The notes below the pieces were generated by a model. That model was not told the DNA's origin, did no database searches, and worked only from the letters and a program-made list of their open reading frames with translations. This document shows, one piece after another, positions 6,903 through 16,735 of a stretch of 34,131 nt of DNA (position 1 is the first letter of the stretch; every line of letters starts with the position of its first letter). The stretch is from Chara braunii. Its lineage: Eukaryota; Streptophyta; Charophyceae; Charales; Characeae. Made by a program: the position numbers and the translations under genes. The stretch is taken from contig BFEA01000298.1 in assembly GCA_003427395.1 (NCBI GenBank), positions 1,807,884 to 1,842,014 on the forward strand, in the 5' to 3' direction.

Positions 6903-9573
6903 AATCGCCACGTGGAATGTACAGGGCCTGGGCGATTCAACTGGCAGGCATAAAGGACGAAGATTGAAGACCTGGGCTCATGAGAAAGGCATAGACATAC
7001 TGCTGATCCAAGAGACGAAGTTATCGGAAGAAAAATTAGCGCAGCTGAAAAATTGGTGGACTGGTCCACAACTTTGGTCGCCAGCAAGAGGGAGTAAAGG
7101 AGGGGTGGCGATTCTGCTGCATAACAAACTAGGAGCAGAGGTGGTAGACTGTGACAATGATCTATGGGGACGGTGGAGCTGGGTCAAGATCACGGTTGGT
7201 TAGGAGGACTGGGTGATTGCCACGGTCTATGCGCCAAATGATCCATTGGACAGGATCGAGTTTGTAGAGCTGCTGTCAAGGAAGGTTCCAAACTCAGACC
7301 GCCTTATAATTGCAGGTGATTGGAATATGGTCTGCTCCCCTCGTCTTGATTCAGAGAAAGAGGAACGGATGCAGAGGGATAGGAGGACCCTGCTTACCCG
7401 GATGCAAAGGTGGAGTCTTCAGGATGTCTACCGGGCGATCAACCCTGAGACATCGGGTTTTACCTGGTTCGGTAGGTCGCCACAAGCAGAAGGTGTGAAA
7501 CGCAGACTGGATTTTTTCTTGGTGACCGAGAATCTGGCCTCGAATGTGATGCAGATACAAGAGCAAAATGCGGACCTATCAGACCACAAGCCGGTGCTCA
7601 TGACCATCCGGGCGGAGGAGCCAGGAGAGAGAGGGCCAGGTTGCTTCCGCCTGAATACTCAGCTATTGGAAGATATCTAGGGGTTCAACTGACATTAGAA
7701 GACTGCACAGAATCACTGTCGCTGATCCTGAAGGAGAAAGTTACAGGGAAAATCAAGAGCTGGGGTCCTGCGCCACACCTGTCGTTAGTTGGAAGAGTGT
7801 CGGCTGTCTCAGTGGCAGCCTTCTCAGTCCTCTGGTATGTGGCCAAAGTGAGACGACTGGCCAAGCCGCTGGTCAAGGAGGTTAAGGCAACAGCAAGACG
7901 ATTCATTTGGAAGCTGGGCTCGAAGGAAGAGAAGTTATATCTCGAAAGTAGCTTGGGACACACTGTGCCTGCCCAGGACGAAAGGAGGACTGAGCCTGTT
8001 AGACCCAGATGCAAAGAACCTGTCCTTACTGTCGAAATGGATCATGAAGTTAGCTGAAGCAGACCAAAAGGCGGATTGGTGCATTTTGGCAGAGGAAATT
8101 ATGGTTGACCAATAGGAACTGTTGAGGCCAGCAGATGTCTGGGTTGCTATCATGATTCAGGCATTCCTGGCCAAACGCATCAAGTCTAGATTCTGGCGGG
8201 ACATAATCCAAGCCTGGCAGAAGTGCAAACCTGACCAATTGATGCAGCCGAGCCTTAGGTCGGAGGTCCTCAAACAACCTCTTTTTGAGAATCCCCTGCT
8301 CAGGAACAAAGAAGGACTCATGTTTGAAGCCAGTACTAGGGCTGGGGCCTACGGTATGAAATGGATTCAGCGCGGGGTTTCTCAGGTAGGTGACCTATGG
8401 GACGCCACAACAGGACATTGGATCACAAAAGACAGGCTGAAGGAGAAACTGAGAAGATTGGCCGAGCAGGACCGACGTTTGGCAGACTTGATTCAAGCCA
8501 TACCAGAACCTTGGAAAAGGTTGCTGGAACCAGATAACGTGCCTCCAACGGGAACCTAGTACAAACGAGAAGAGGGGGGCAAGCAAAAGTTTCTGCGGCT
8601 CGAGAATTGGGATCCGAAAGTCCCTGGGAAATGTACTCTGCCGGTATATGAGCGGGCATTCACAGGAGCACAAGACCTCAAATCAATGGGGAGCTGTACT
8701 AACTACGGAATTAACTCATTGGAGGAGGTAAGAGCATCAACTGAAGTGTCATCCCTCCAGCAACAGCAATCAGAGACAGGGGCGCGGAAGGTGGTGGCTA
8801 ATGGTACAACATATGCGGAGAGACGCATGGACGCAACCAGATGGGGTTGGAAAAGAGGAGGGGAAGTTATCTGGGACCTCGGTAACTGTGCTACAGCAGT
8901 CAGGCAGAAAATACATGATAAAGCGGATGTGCTGGGAATGGAGCTGCATCGAAAATGAGAGACTGCGTTGCCACACCTGGATCCCCCAAGCAAGAAGGAA
9001 CAGCAGCGACTCTGGGACCAACTTTCGAAAATCCCCTCTCAGAAGCTAGTGTCCCTCTTATGGCTGCAATCGCAACAAGCAGTACCAACAATGAGATGGT
9101 TGAGGAAACGAGGAATGTCAGTTAAGGAAGCCTGCGACAGGTGCAGTTGGGTGTTTGAGACCATGCACCACCTATGGTGGGCGTGTCCCAAGTCCAGGAA
9201 ATGGTGGGACTGGTGGGCAGCTCACTGGATCAAGTGGTCTAACAGGGGGGACTTGACAGGAGAAAGGTGGGTGATAATGGGAATAGTGCCGGAAGGCACA
9301 ACAACTGACAGGGGTTGGGGTTATGTAGCGCAAGTGAGCAGAGCGGTCCTGCTGTGGGTTATATGGGCAGATTGCAATGACACCAGGTTCAATGGAAAGA
9401 GTCTGCCAGAAGCACAGGCGGAGAGGTTGTTCAGGAAGCGGTTGAGAATGAAGGTTTGGCTGATTGGAGACACAAGGCAAACAGGGGTAGGAGGAGAGCC
9501 GGCACGCTGTGGTTCAAAGCAACCTGGGGACAAAACGCAACCGTGCTACAAGTCGGAAGTGATAATAAGCTGA
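6889..9573 (+). pseudogene. LINE ORF2: endonuclease + C-terminal knuckle, RT deleted
   Basis: The ATG at 6889 opens an AP-type endonuclease with all the expected motifs: ATWNVQG, IQETK, IIAGDWN, RLDFFLV and SDHKPV. This enzyme nicks target DNA to prime reverse transcription. A TAG lies at 7201-7203 inside it. Endonuclease-side sequence runs to about 7670 and then meets, in another frame, GRYLGVQLT, a motif that normally follows the RT. The RT palm with its YxDD box is absent, so an internal deletion has removed roughly 400 or more residues. The C-terminal part continues with a frameshift near 7920, stops at about 8113, 8557 and 8956, and a zinc knuckle CDRC........H....C (9132-9186) typical of plant L1 ORF2. 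An intact ORF2 of this class is about 1,200-1,350 residues; here about 895 codons remain. Confidence 0.85.
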
Positions 9574-10137
9574 AGTTCTCGTCTTGGTGGAACAGACAGG
9601 TAAGGGTGCAAAGGCTAGGATAGTTAGATAGGGGAGTCTATTGATAGGATAATTTCTGGTTTGTGCTGGGTTTGCGCCAAGTGGATATTTGTTAAGAACC
9701 AGGGCTACTCGGTTCTTGGCTGGGACTGCAAGAGGTCACTTAGCGGAGGAGGGTGGAGAGTGCCAGAGTTACTAGGAACAATGGTTCCACTGACCGTGTG
9801 GGCCGGAGCCAGGCAGCTGTAGGCCTGTGGTTTTAGGATCTAGTAGTTGTAGCTAGACGTATTAGTCGGAATAGGTTGGAGTGGTTAAGAGGATTGTAGA
9901 TAGGAACAAGCAGAGGCGTAACAGTTTGTTGAAGTTGCGTTTACTTGATACTTGAGAGGAAGAAGAAACGAGCAGTAATCCACGACATGGCTAATAGCCA
10001 AAGATACGAAGGTACAAATTTCAGATAAAGGAGGCAGTTGCCCAAGTGACTACTAATCTCAGCTGGCTGATGCTGCCAGGATAACTCCGGGTTGAATTGT
10101 GAGGTCCCCGGCCTCGAGAGATTAATTTGGAATAAAG
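9574..10137 (+). other. LINE 3' UTR and tail
   Basis: This is non-coding sequence after the last ORF2 frame. It ends with TCCGGGTTGAATTGTGAGG, the CCCCGGCCTCGA module and AATAAAG (AATAAA at 10131-10136). The terminal module is shared with the tails at 2322-2420 and 4190-4250, so it probably acts as the 3' end recognised by the LINE machinery and supplies the poly(A) signal. Confidence 0.7.
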
Positions 10138-10226
10138 TGANTGANCATTTAAAAAAAAAAAAAAACAAAAAAAAACCNCNTTTTTTTTTTTTTTTTTTTT
10201 TTTTTTTNTTNTTNTTNTTNTTNTTG
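10138..10226. repeat. Low-complexity tract with ambiguous bases
   Basis: This is an A-run with one C, then CCNCN, then a long T-run ending in NTT repeated several times. The isolated Ns suggest assembly uncertainty in opposed homopolymers, probably a LINE poly(A) facing an unrelated T-rich sequence. The true junction cannot be read. Confidence 0.7.
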
Positions 10227-10975
10227 AAGGAATGCCGGCTAGCCACACAGGATGTCGAAACTCAAAGAGTGGCGTACTAGTCGGTTAAAGTGATAGGAGA
10301 GGTTGGAGAAACGCTACTTGGGGTACTCGCTGTCCGGAGACGGCAGCGCTCTGCATAGGCAGCGAGGGTGGGATTCGGGGTGTGGGGCGAAAAAATGTTT
10401 TCCTCGATGATCTCTAGGTTCGGCCATCACCCTCAGCTCGGACAAGGGGCTGTGTCTCCCTGTGGAATACCAGGGAGCAGGGCGATTCCAACTCCTACAA
10501 CAGACATCCTACAACAGAATCTACAAGAGTCAAGTAACGAGTGCAGTGTGAACACGACGAAGGGAGAGTGAGTCCAGTACGGTACAGCGGGCACATCCAA
10601 CAGCGGCACCTCTGGAGGCAGTGTGTTGCATACCCTAACGGTACAGACGAGACCAAGAACCGACCTTTCTCACACGATACTAGATAGCACAACGGAAGGC
10701 TTAAATACCAATGCTCCGATCAATCAAGCTGCCATGCAGACCAAACATGCATCATCATCATTCCATGGTGTGAAGGGGGCTGATGCTCACACAGGAAGAA
10801 CGAGTCAGTCCCCGATCATGCACAGACGAAGAAGAGGGGGATTAGACGAAGGGGAGGGGGAAGATGGAAATGTCATCAACACCAAGTCTTCGATACAGTC
10901 CCAAATAATCCCTCGCCAAAGGTCTGAATCCCGATGTTGAGACTGAACCCAAACGTCGTCATATCCCAAGGTCGC

Positions 10976-11031
<56 letters not shown>

Positions 11032-11757
11032 GCCGGTAGATACCGAGAAGTCAGGGGGGCGAAAGGGTGAGGAAGAAGAACTCAATCTCTCTCTCTCTCC
11101 CTCTCTCTCTGTCCGATACTAACCTGTAAAGGTGGCACCTTGCTGCAGGTACATCGAAGACGAAGCTGGAGCTATGGCGCCACAGGTGAGTCTCCTTGGC
11201 CTCCACCAACCACCTCTCTCTCTCTCCAACTCCAACTAGCGCCCAGCGCTGAAGACTACTACTATCGCTACTACTCCTTCAGAGTGCTGCTGCCGAGTCC
11301 TGAAGACTGTCTCCTGCTGTCGGCACGTGAAGTGCATGGGAAGTTCCTGGGAACTGCCTCGTGACTGCCCGCGAGCTGCCTGCGAACTGTCTGCAGTCTA
11401 CAGGGCGGTGACGAACCAATTTTCGACCCCGTGCCATCTTTCGTACCCTTTCTTTTGCTTGTATCATACCAACCCCAGAAAAACCCCGCTTTGAGTTCTT
11501 GCTTTCAGGTGCCGCATTTTCCTTTTTGAGAGCTTTTTCGACTGCTGAGTTCTGTTTTTCTTCTTGCGAAGTTGGGAAACACATGAGAATTTACGTGCGC
11601 CTTAGCGAGCGCACTGGGAATTAGGCTCGGTAGTTGGGAATTCCGGGATAAGCGGAACTTCGACGTGTCCTTTTTGGGTGTGTGAATGTTCTTGGGCGCN
11701 TCGGNNAAAACTCTCGGAATTTCGCGTGAGTACGAATAGGCGTAGGATTTTCTTTTC
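10227..11757. other. Unassigned stretch with CT microsatellites
   Basis: I see no recognisable gene. A (CT)25 microsatellite lies at 10979-11028 and shorter CT blocks at 11085-11112 and 11213-11228. Open frames here are short and lack family motifs. The start of the downstream retrotransposon's 5' LTR is somewhere in the right part: the matching part of the 3' LTR is hidden in an N gap, so the LTR may begin anywhere up to the 11758 alignment start. Isolated Ns occur at 11700-11706. Confidence 0.5.
10979..11028. repeat. (CT)n microsatellite
   Basis: About 25 uninterrupted CT units. It is not homologous in position to the CT tract inside the LTRs. Confidence 0.95.
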
Positions 11758-12124
11758 CCGCGTCGTTTTTTCGCGTGCGGATATGGTGATTTGAATTTTG
11801 AATTAGGATAGAAGCAAACTGTAACTGTTTCGGTGCCTTTTTCTTTCTTTTTTGTTGACGGCGCCACGCATGCAAAGGCTTTCTCCTCTCTGTCCCCCGC
11901 ATCGCTCCCTCCCGCGCTCCCTTTCCTTCTCCCTCCTCTTTCTCTCTCCTCGTAACTGCTTCTTCCTCTCTCCCCCTCCCCCGTCTTGCTGTTTGCGCGC
12001 CCATTTCCCTTTCTTGATCGTCTGAATCTTGGACCCGTCTTGTGCCACCTCTAGCGCCTTTTCTCTTCTCACCCTCTGAGTCTGGCGTACGTCTCCTAGT
12101 CGATCCCCCGATAACTCTCGCTCG

Positions 12125-12179
12125 CCAATCAGGTGTGTGGATCGATAGGACATTCCTATCGCGCGACGAATCTGATTGG
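12125..12179. promoter_or_regulatory. Nested inverted repeat with paired CCAAT boxes
   Basis: CCAATCAG (12125-12132) and CTGATTGG (12172-12179) are perfect reverse complements. Inside them CGATAGGA (12143-12150) and TCCTATCG (12154-12161) are a second perfect pair with a 3-base centre. The structure lies about 130 bases upstream of the TATA box and is kept in the other LTR. Two facing CCAAT boxes suggest a binding site for a CCAAT-binding (NF-Y-type) factor, which is inference. Confidence 0.6.
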
Positions 12180-12308
12180 TTGAACCTTGAGTTCCGAGGG
12201 ATCAACATGGCATTCTCAGAGTGCTCTTCTCAAAGTCTTCTCCTCCTTCTCCTCCTACACCCCCGCCTTCCCGTCGTTCTCTCCCCCTTCTATCTCCTCT
12301 ATCGCAAA

Positions 12309-12315
12309 TATAAAA
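12309..12315 (+). promoter_or_regulatory. LTR TATA box
   Basis: TATAAAA, followed by a C-rich segment and conserved at 23311-23317 in the other LTR. It is the likely Pol II core promoter of the element; transcription would be expected to start about 25-35 bases downstream, placing R near 12340. Confidence 0.65.
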
Positions 12316-13320
12316 CCCGCAAGCGCGCCCGCAAAACTCTCTTACGTTCTCGACTCTCAAGTCAGCTTCCGGGAAGCAGTGGCTAGGCAGAGTGTTTGAA
12401 GCGATTCGAAAAGTTTTGTCGGGCTGACGATAGACTGGCCGGTTGCGCGCTGGATCGCCACGACGGACTGTGGGATCTGGGTGAACCATGTCGAGTTTAC
12501 GATAGCGGGGTGACGATCGCAGTAGTGGGAGTTAGCATGCGACGGCCGGGATCGTCGGTGCGGGTATGAGGTTCGATGTTGAGTTGATTGGCCCAGGGCC
12601 ATATTGGAATTAACGGCGAATGCGCCTTTGGCGTGAGTGTACGGCGGTGACGCCGAACTTTTCTCTTCTTGGGTCTTGTCATCTTCTATTTTGGACTTTC
12701 TTTCCCTCGACTCTCTCTCTCTCTCTCTCCGAGTCTCTCTCTCTCTCTTTCTTCTCGAAAGACGATGCGTCTGAATGATTGTCCCTCTCTTGAATAAAGA
12801 GTCGGCATCCTGTTTCTGTGTGAAAGAACTTCTTCCGGAACTCTTCTATTAGTTTCCTGGGCAATCCTCCTACACAAGGACCCCGTCTACTTGTCTTGTG
12901 AACGGTGGATGCGTGTGTACCGTGCAATGCGATCCATCTTTTCCTGTGAATGTCTCATTTTCGCACCTTGCACAGCAAATGCATGTATAGAGACGCATGA
13001 CTTTTCGGATTGATTAGACGAGTGTCGTCGGGATTTTGTTCGAGAATACAATAGTGTTTACATCTATAGTCCCGAACGCACTGCGCATGCCATCTGCCTT
13101 ATACGGCACGACGTCAGCAGCGACGCCACCAGACGACCTTGAGAAACAAGGCGCTGGAAACCAACGTTGTGTTGAACTAAGTCTCGGGTCGGTCCCTTAG
13201 CCCTATGCATGATCAAGCTGATGCATGTCTGCTCCAACGTGTGTCAAGAAGGATAGATTGAGGGTCGCATGAATGATTTTTGTTCTTAATGACGTCTCTG
13301 GACATATGTGATTGATTGAT

Positions 13321-13710
13321 ATGTGGACTGACAAGCACCCTTCGATTGGGCGCCAACCTCCCGTATCTCCCATCCCAACGCGACCTTTTCCCTACAGTGA
13401 GGAAATGACACGTATATGTGAGGTGGATGTACGAGAAGCCGTCGCACAAATCGGCGGGCAGTATTACTTCCCCCCAGCCAACCGTTGTTCTGGGTTCGTA
13501 GACGCCGGATTTGTCATTATCAATACGCACTTTCCACCCTACTCGATATTGTTGCCATTTAATGAGCCGATTGTCATTTCGTGGACGGCAGTGGCGCCCC
13601 ATTGGCCCCGCACCCTGTGCACGGAGTGCCAGCGTTTCGATCATTACGAAGCGAAGGGCTTCCACAACCGAATACGGAGTGAGGACGAGCACAAGGAAAG
13701 AGCCACTTAG
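13321..13710 (+). CDS. LTR-internal ORF, unknown function (5' copy)
   Basis: An open frame of about 129 codons from the ATG at 13321 to TAG 13708-13710. It lies in the part of the LTR downstream of the promoter, so it would be in the 5' leader of the genomic RNA. The protein has no family I recognise. It contains a CTEC...DH....GFH cluster near the C-terminus that could bind a metal. The homologous frame in the 3' LTR stays open further, where CAG replaces this TAG. Between the copies I count about 14 amino-acid changes and about 8 silent changes, which is close to drift and gives little sign of selection after insertion. It may be a captured host exon or chance. Confidence 0.35.
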   Translation: MWTDKHPSIGRQPPVSPIPTRPFPYSEEMTRICEVDVREAVAQIGGQYYFPPANRCSGFVDAGFVIINTHFPPYSILLPFNEPIVISWTAVAPHWPRTLCTECQRFDHYEAKGFHNRIRSEDEHKERAT

Positions 13711-14080
13711 CTGAGACCATCCACGTCGAATTCGGAACTGACCAGGGAACGACGACGAGATCTGATACGAAAACGAGGCACGTGAAGCGTGCCAAAGCCT
13801 TTCCGTTCTAAACGACGAGCTGTAGCCCGGTGGAAAACCCGACAGTACTTTCTGGATTGAATTTGGATCTTTTTGTTTTCGCGCCATGTCCGCGCGCGCA
13901 TTTCACGACGCGCGAAACTAATCGACTTGCTTCATCGGACCATCACGGGGGATTTCAGTTCCATCTGTGTCCCCACACTCAATTTTGCAAAAATCCTTGG
14001 CACACCCCATCTTGCTGTTTTTCTGGGCCTCTTTCTGCACGTCGCACACTCCGAACGAAAGACAACACAGGGCGTGAGGT

Positions 14081-14093
14081 TGGTATCGGAGCC
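14081..14093 (+). promoter_or_regulatory. Primer binding site, initiator-Met tRNA type
   Basis: TGGTATCGGAGCC directly follows the LTR end. It differs by one base from TGGTATCAGAGCC, the plant element PBS complementary to the 3' end of initiator methionine tRNA. This fixes the 5' LTR boundary and the plus orientation. Confidence 0.8.
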
Positions 14094-14120
14094 GACACGT
14101 GTCGGTTCTTATGATAATAA

Positions 14121-15352
14121 GTCGAACTGGCAAAAGGTAGGAGAGACCCTCAACCAGCTCGTCGAGATCGCCCCGTAACCAGGTCCCAGTCTAGTGTGGC
14201 TGCATCAGCAGTACCAATGGTGGACGGTACTAGGGNGAGAGACCCTCAACCAGCTCGTCGAGATCGCCCCGTAACCAGGTCCCAGTCTAGTGTGGCTGCA
14301 TCAGCAGTACCAATGGTGGACGGTACTAGGGTGATCGTTAGCATCCCTGCCCCTTTTCCCTTCTTCCCTAACCATACCCATCCTGAGGCTTGGCTGGAAG
14401 CCGTCGAAGCTCAAAACTACAACGCAGCCGATCTTCCCCGTGTTCTGATATTACTACTTCGCAACACATCACATGACTGGTTTAGAAAACATACGTGGGT
14501 AGATTGGGATACTTTCAAGCGAGCATTCTTGGCTCGATTCGATACGGTTAGTGAAGATGCTGCCTGGTATGTACTCAAAAATCGACCACAAGGACCAGGG
14601 GAATTATTGCCCGATTTCGTCGATCGATTTCAAACCACGTTGGATAAATCCGGGCGACACGAGAATTCCGCTCGAGACTTTTTTATTGATCACCTTCGAA
14701 GTCCGACCTTGAAAGGGAAACTGCAGAAAAAGGTTCCGCCGAAAACAACCCAGTTATCGACTATCATCACTAAGGCGTTAGAGCTAGACTTGGCTGATAA
14801 AAAAAAAATATCAGCCAGGGAGACGAGGACATTACAGATACCATACGGGATGTAACGGCCAAAAGGCGATCATGACTACAATCAGTCAAACGATTTTATC
14901 CCCGCCCCGACCATGATCTTCTCGGCGGGATTGTCTCCGATATCCCGACTGTTTCTCCTCCATCTCCCCCGGTGAATCAATCGATCGCAGCCGTTAGAAA
15001 CGGAACTTCATCTGAACCCCTCTCGCCGATCGTAACTAATCTACACCTTGCCCAAATGATCCATACGGCTACTACCAAACAGTCCGAATGGGTGAACAAC
15101 TTGATCCAAATGCAGGCCGCTCATATGGAGCGAATGGAACAGATAATGAGCAAAATCATTAAGCCTAACCCAGCTCCTTCTCGGCCTGCTCCTGCATCGT
15201 TTCCACTCTTACCTGCCCCACCTGCTCCAGGGTTCGCGCCTAAGTTTCCTCATCTAGCTAATCCAGCAGGGAAGCTCGAATGCTTTAACTGCAAGCAGCC
15301 CGGGCATTTCGCCCGAGACTGTCCGCTTCCCGTCGACCTTAATCAAGGATGA
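14121..15352 (+). pseudogene. gag: Ty3/gypsy Gag, frameshifted
   Basis: Gag builds the virus-like particle. The frame is open from 14121 with the first ATG at 14217. The region around 14370-14790 has the retrotransposon Gag pattern (PEAWLEAVE, WFRKHTWVDWDTFKRAFLARF). A shift in the A-run near 14805 breaks the frame and a TGA follows at about 14868. The C-terminal half resumes in the main Pol frame and carries a CCHC zinc knuckle, CFNCKQPGHFARDC (about 15281-15322), for RNA packaging. The TGA at 15350-15352 ends this segment. The same frame continues into protease, so Gag and protease were probably one polyprotein. Confidence 0.85.
14141..14331 (+). repeat. Exact 95-bp tandem duplication separated by an N
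   Basis: 14141-14235 and 14237-14331 are identical and separated by a single N at 14236. The 96-base period keeps the Gag frame open. The perfect identity in an otherwise decayed element, plus the N, points to an assembly overlap rather than a biological duplication. Confidence 0.85.
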
Positions 15353-16735
15353 GTGGCCGCTCTGATAGACACGGACCAGGGGGGAGAGCTCGTAGCGTAT
15401 GCTCCAGAACAACCTTCCTCTTCGGCGATAATAGCGTCGACCGCAGGAGCCTCTTCCTCTGACGCTGCTGACGTGGTCGATCCCCTCGAGTATCTCCATC
15501 TTGCCGGAATGATCGGAGTGATCCGATCGGCCTAAGATGATCTCGAATGGGTCGATCGCGAGTCCAATCCTGGACCACAGTTTCGGACAGGGGATATTGA
15601 TGTACTGAAAACGCTCAAGCAATTAGATATTCGTGTCCCTATCCCAGTAGGGCATCTGCTCACCATATATGAAGCGGCCAACGATAAACTTTTACAACAC
15701 TGCCAGAAAAATCAAAAGGGTTTCACCTATCAACGCATACAACGGATCTTGAAGAAGAAAGCAGAAAGCGAGGAAGTCGTACCCCCTGAGCCTGACATGA
15801 AAAAGCCGGAACCTGAAGCCGCACGTATAGCAGCGATCTCTTTAGTAGAAAAATATCACTTCTTACGAGCTCGGCCGGTAGTATGGAAAAGTGTGAAATG
15901 TGACTGTGAAGTGTGGGGCAAACCGTGTAATGCCCTTATTGACACAAGGTCTTCTACCGTGGCCATATCATTGGATCCTGTCAAAAAGACGGGACGACTG
16001 AGATCCATTCTTTCTCAATCTGGCAAAGACAATTATGTCTCTGTCGGCGAGGAAGCAATGAATATCGTAGGCATTATCAAGAATGTGGCCGTAAAAGTTG
16101 GACGAGTACACGTCCTTGTTAACGCGCTCGCAATAGATGTACATTCCTATTCTGTGTTGTTGGGATTACCTTGGGCGATGGCGGTGGGCGCACGTCTGCA
16201 TTTCGCTTCGAAGCAACTTGTGCTCACACAAACTGGAGGAAAACCTCAAACTGTTCCTTTGCGAGTTTTCACCCGAACGATGAAACGGGTCCCCAACCCG
16301 GCCCAAATAGGGATGATCCGATACATTGATCCCAACGAATGCCCTCCCTCGCGCTTCGGGGATGAAATCAGGGAACAAGAATACGAAGAAGAGATGCCCA
16401 GTGAAGAGGAATGAAAATATCTGGTTGAACTTTTCGAACACGAAACCCCTGAAGAATTTCGAGTGTGCCCCGACACCGCTCGAAGTTTCCACGTGGATTT
16501 TGAAGACAGTGCATTCACGCCTCTAACAACCCAGGTCAGTCCTTCGGTCCTCCTCGGGGAACCAATATTGCAAGTTTCCAACCTGGATGATGATTTGGAC
16601 CTCCCTCGCACATTGTTCGAGGGAGCTCTTTCCTTACGAACGCGTTATCAACAAACGGAACAGTATTTGGATGTCTCTGTTTTTTCGCCCAGACCATTAC
16701 TAATGACAGGAGCCACCATCGCCTTGATTAAATAA
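15353..16735 (+). pseudogene. Pol: linker and aspartic protease, stops and DTG lost
   Basis: This continues in frame from Gag, with in-frame stops TAA 15533-15535, TGA 16412-16414 and TAA 16733-16735. The retropepsin region is around 15900-16260. The catalytic box reads ALIDTRSS where DTGS or DTGT is expected, so a single base change has replaced the glycine next to the catalytic Asp. The later YSVLLGLPW matches the conserved ILG-type strand of retroviral-like proteases. Its role was to cut the Gag-Pol polyprotein. A long acidic linker leads to RT. Confidence 0.75.

Larger units (their letters stand above)
4254..10145 (+). mobile_element. L1-type LINE, near full length, defective
   Basis: The order is 5' UTR, ORF1 with a zinc knuckle, ORF2 with an L1-type endonuclease and C-terminal zinc knuckle, 3' UTR, an AATAAA-containing tail (10131) and A-rich sequence. 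The left boundary is set where the preceding LINE 3' tail ends and is approximate. The copy cannot move itself: the RT core is deleted and both ORFs carry stops and frameshifts. The right end is blurred by single Ns and low-complexity sequence, so no target duplication can be called. It sits immediately downstream of another LINE tail in the same orientation, suggesting tandem or nested insertion. Confidence 0.85.
11758..14080 (+). repeat. 5' LTR (minimum extent)
   Basis: It aligns along its length with 22770-25130. It ends immediately before a primer binding site, as expected for a 5' LTR; the terminal bases GGCGTGAGGT do not give the usual CA end. U3 contains a nested inverted-repeat CCAAT element and a TATA box. 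Downstream are a CT-rich tract (about 12709-12751), AATAAA at 12794 and an internal ORF. Its true start is not visible. Differences from the 3' LTR include a shorter CT tract and absence of an 18-19 bp segment present at about 23629-23647. Confidence 0.85.

Noticed and set aside
11505-12208. Minus-strand Arg/Glu-rich frames
   Set aside because: They come from the CT-rich strand of the LTR read in antisense, and recur in the other LTR for that reason only.
13213-13887. 224-codon minus-strand frame in the 5' LTR
   Set aside because: The equivalent in the 3' LTR is broken (only about 105 codons remain), and it has no recognisable domain, so it is not supported as a gene.
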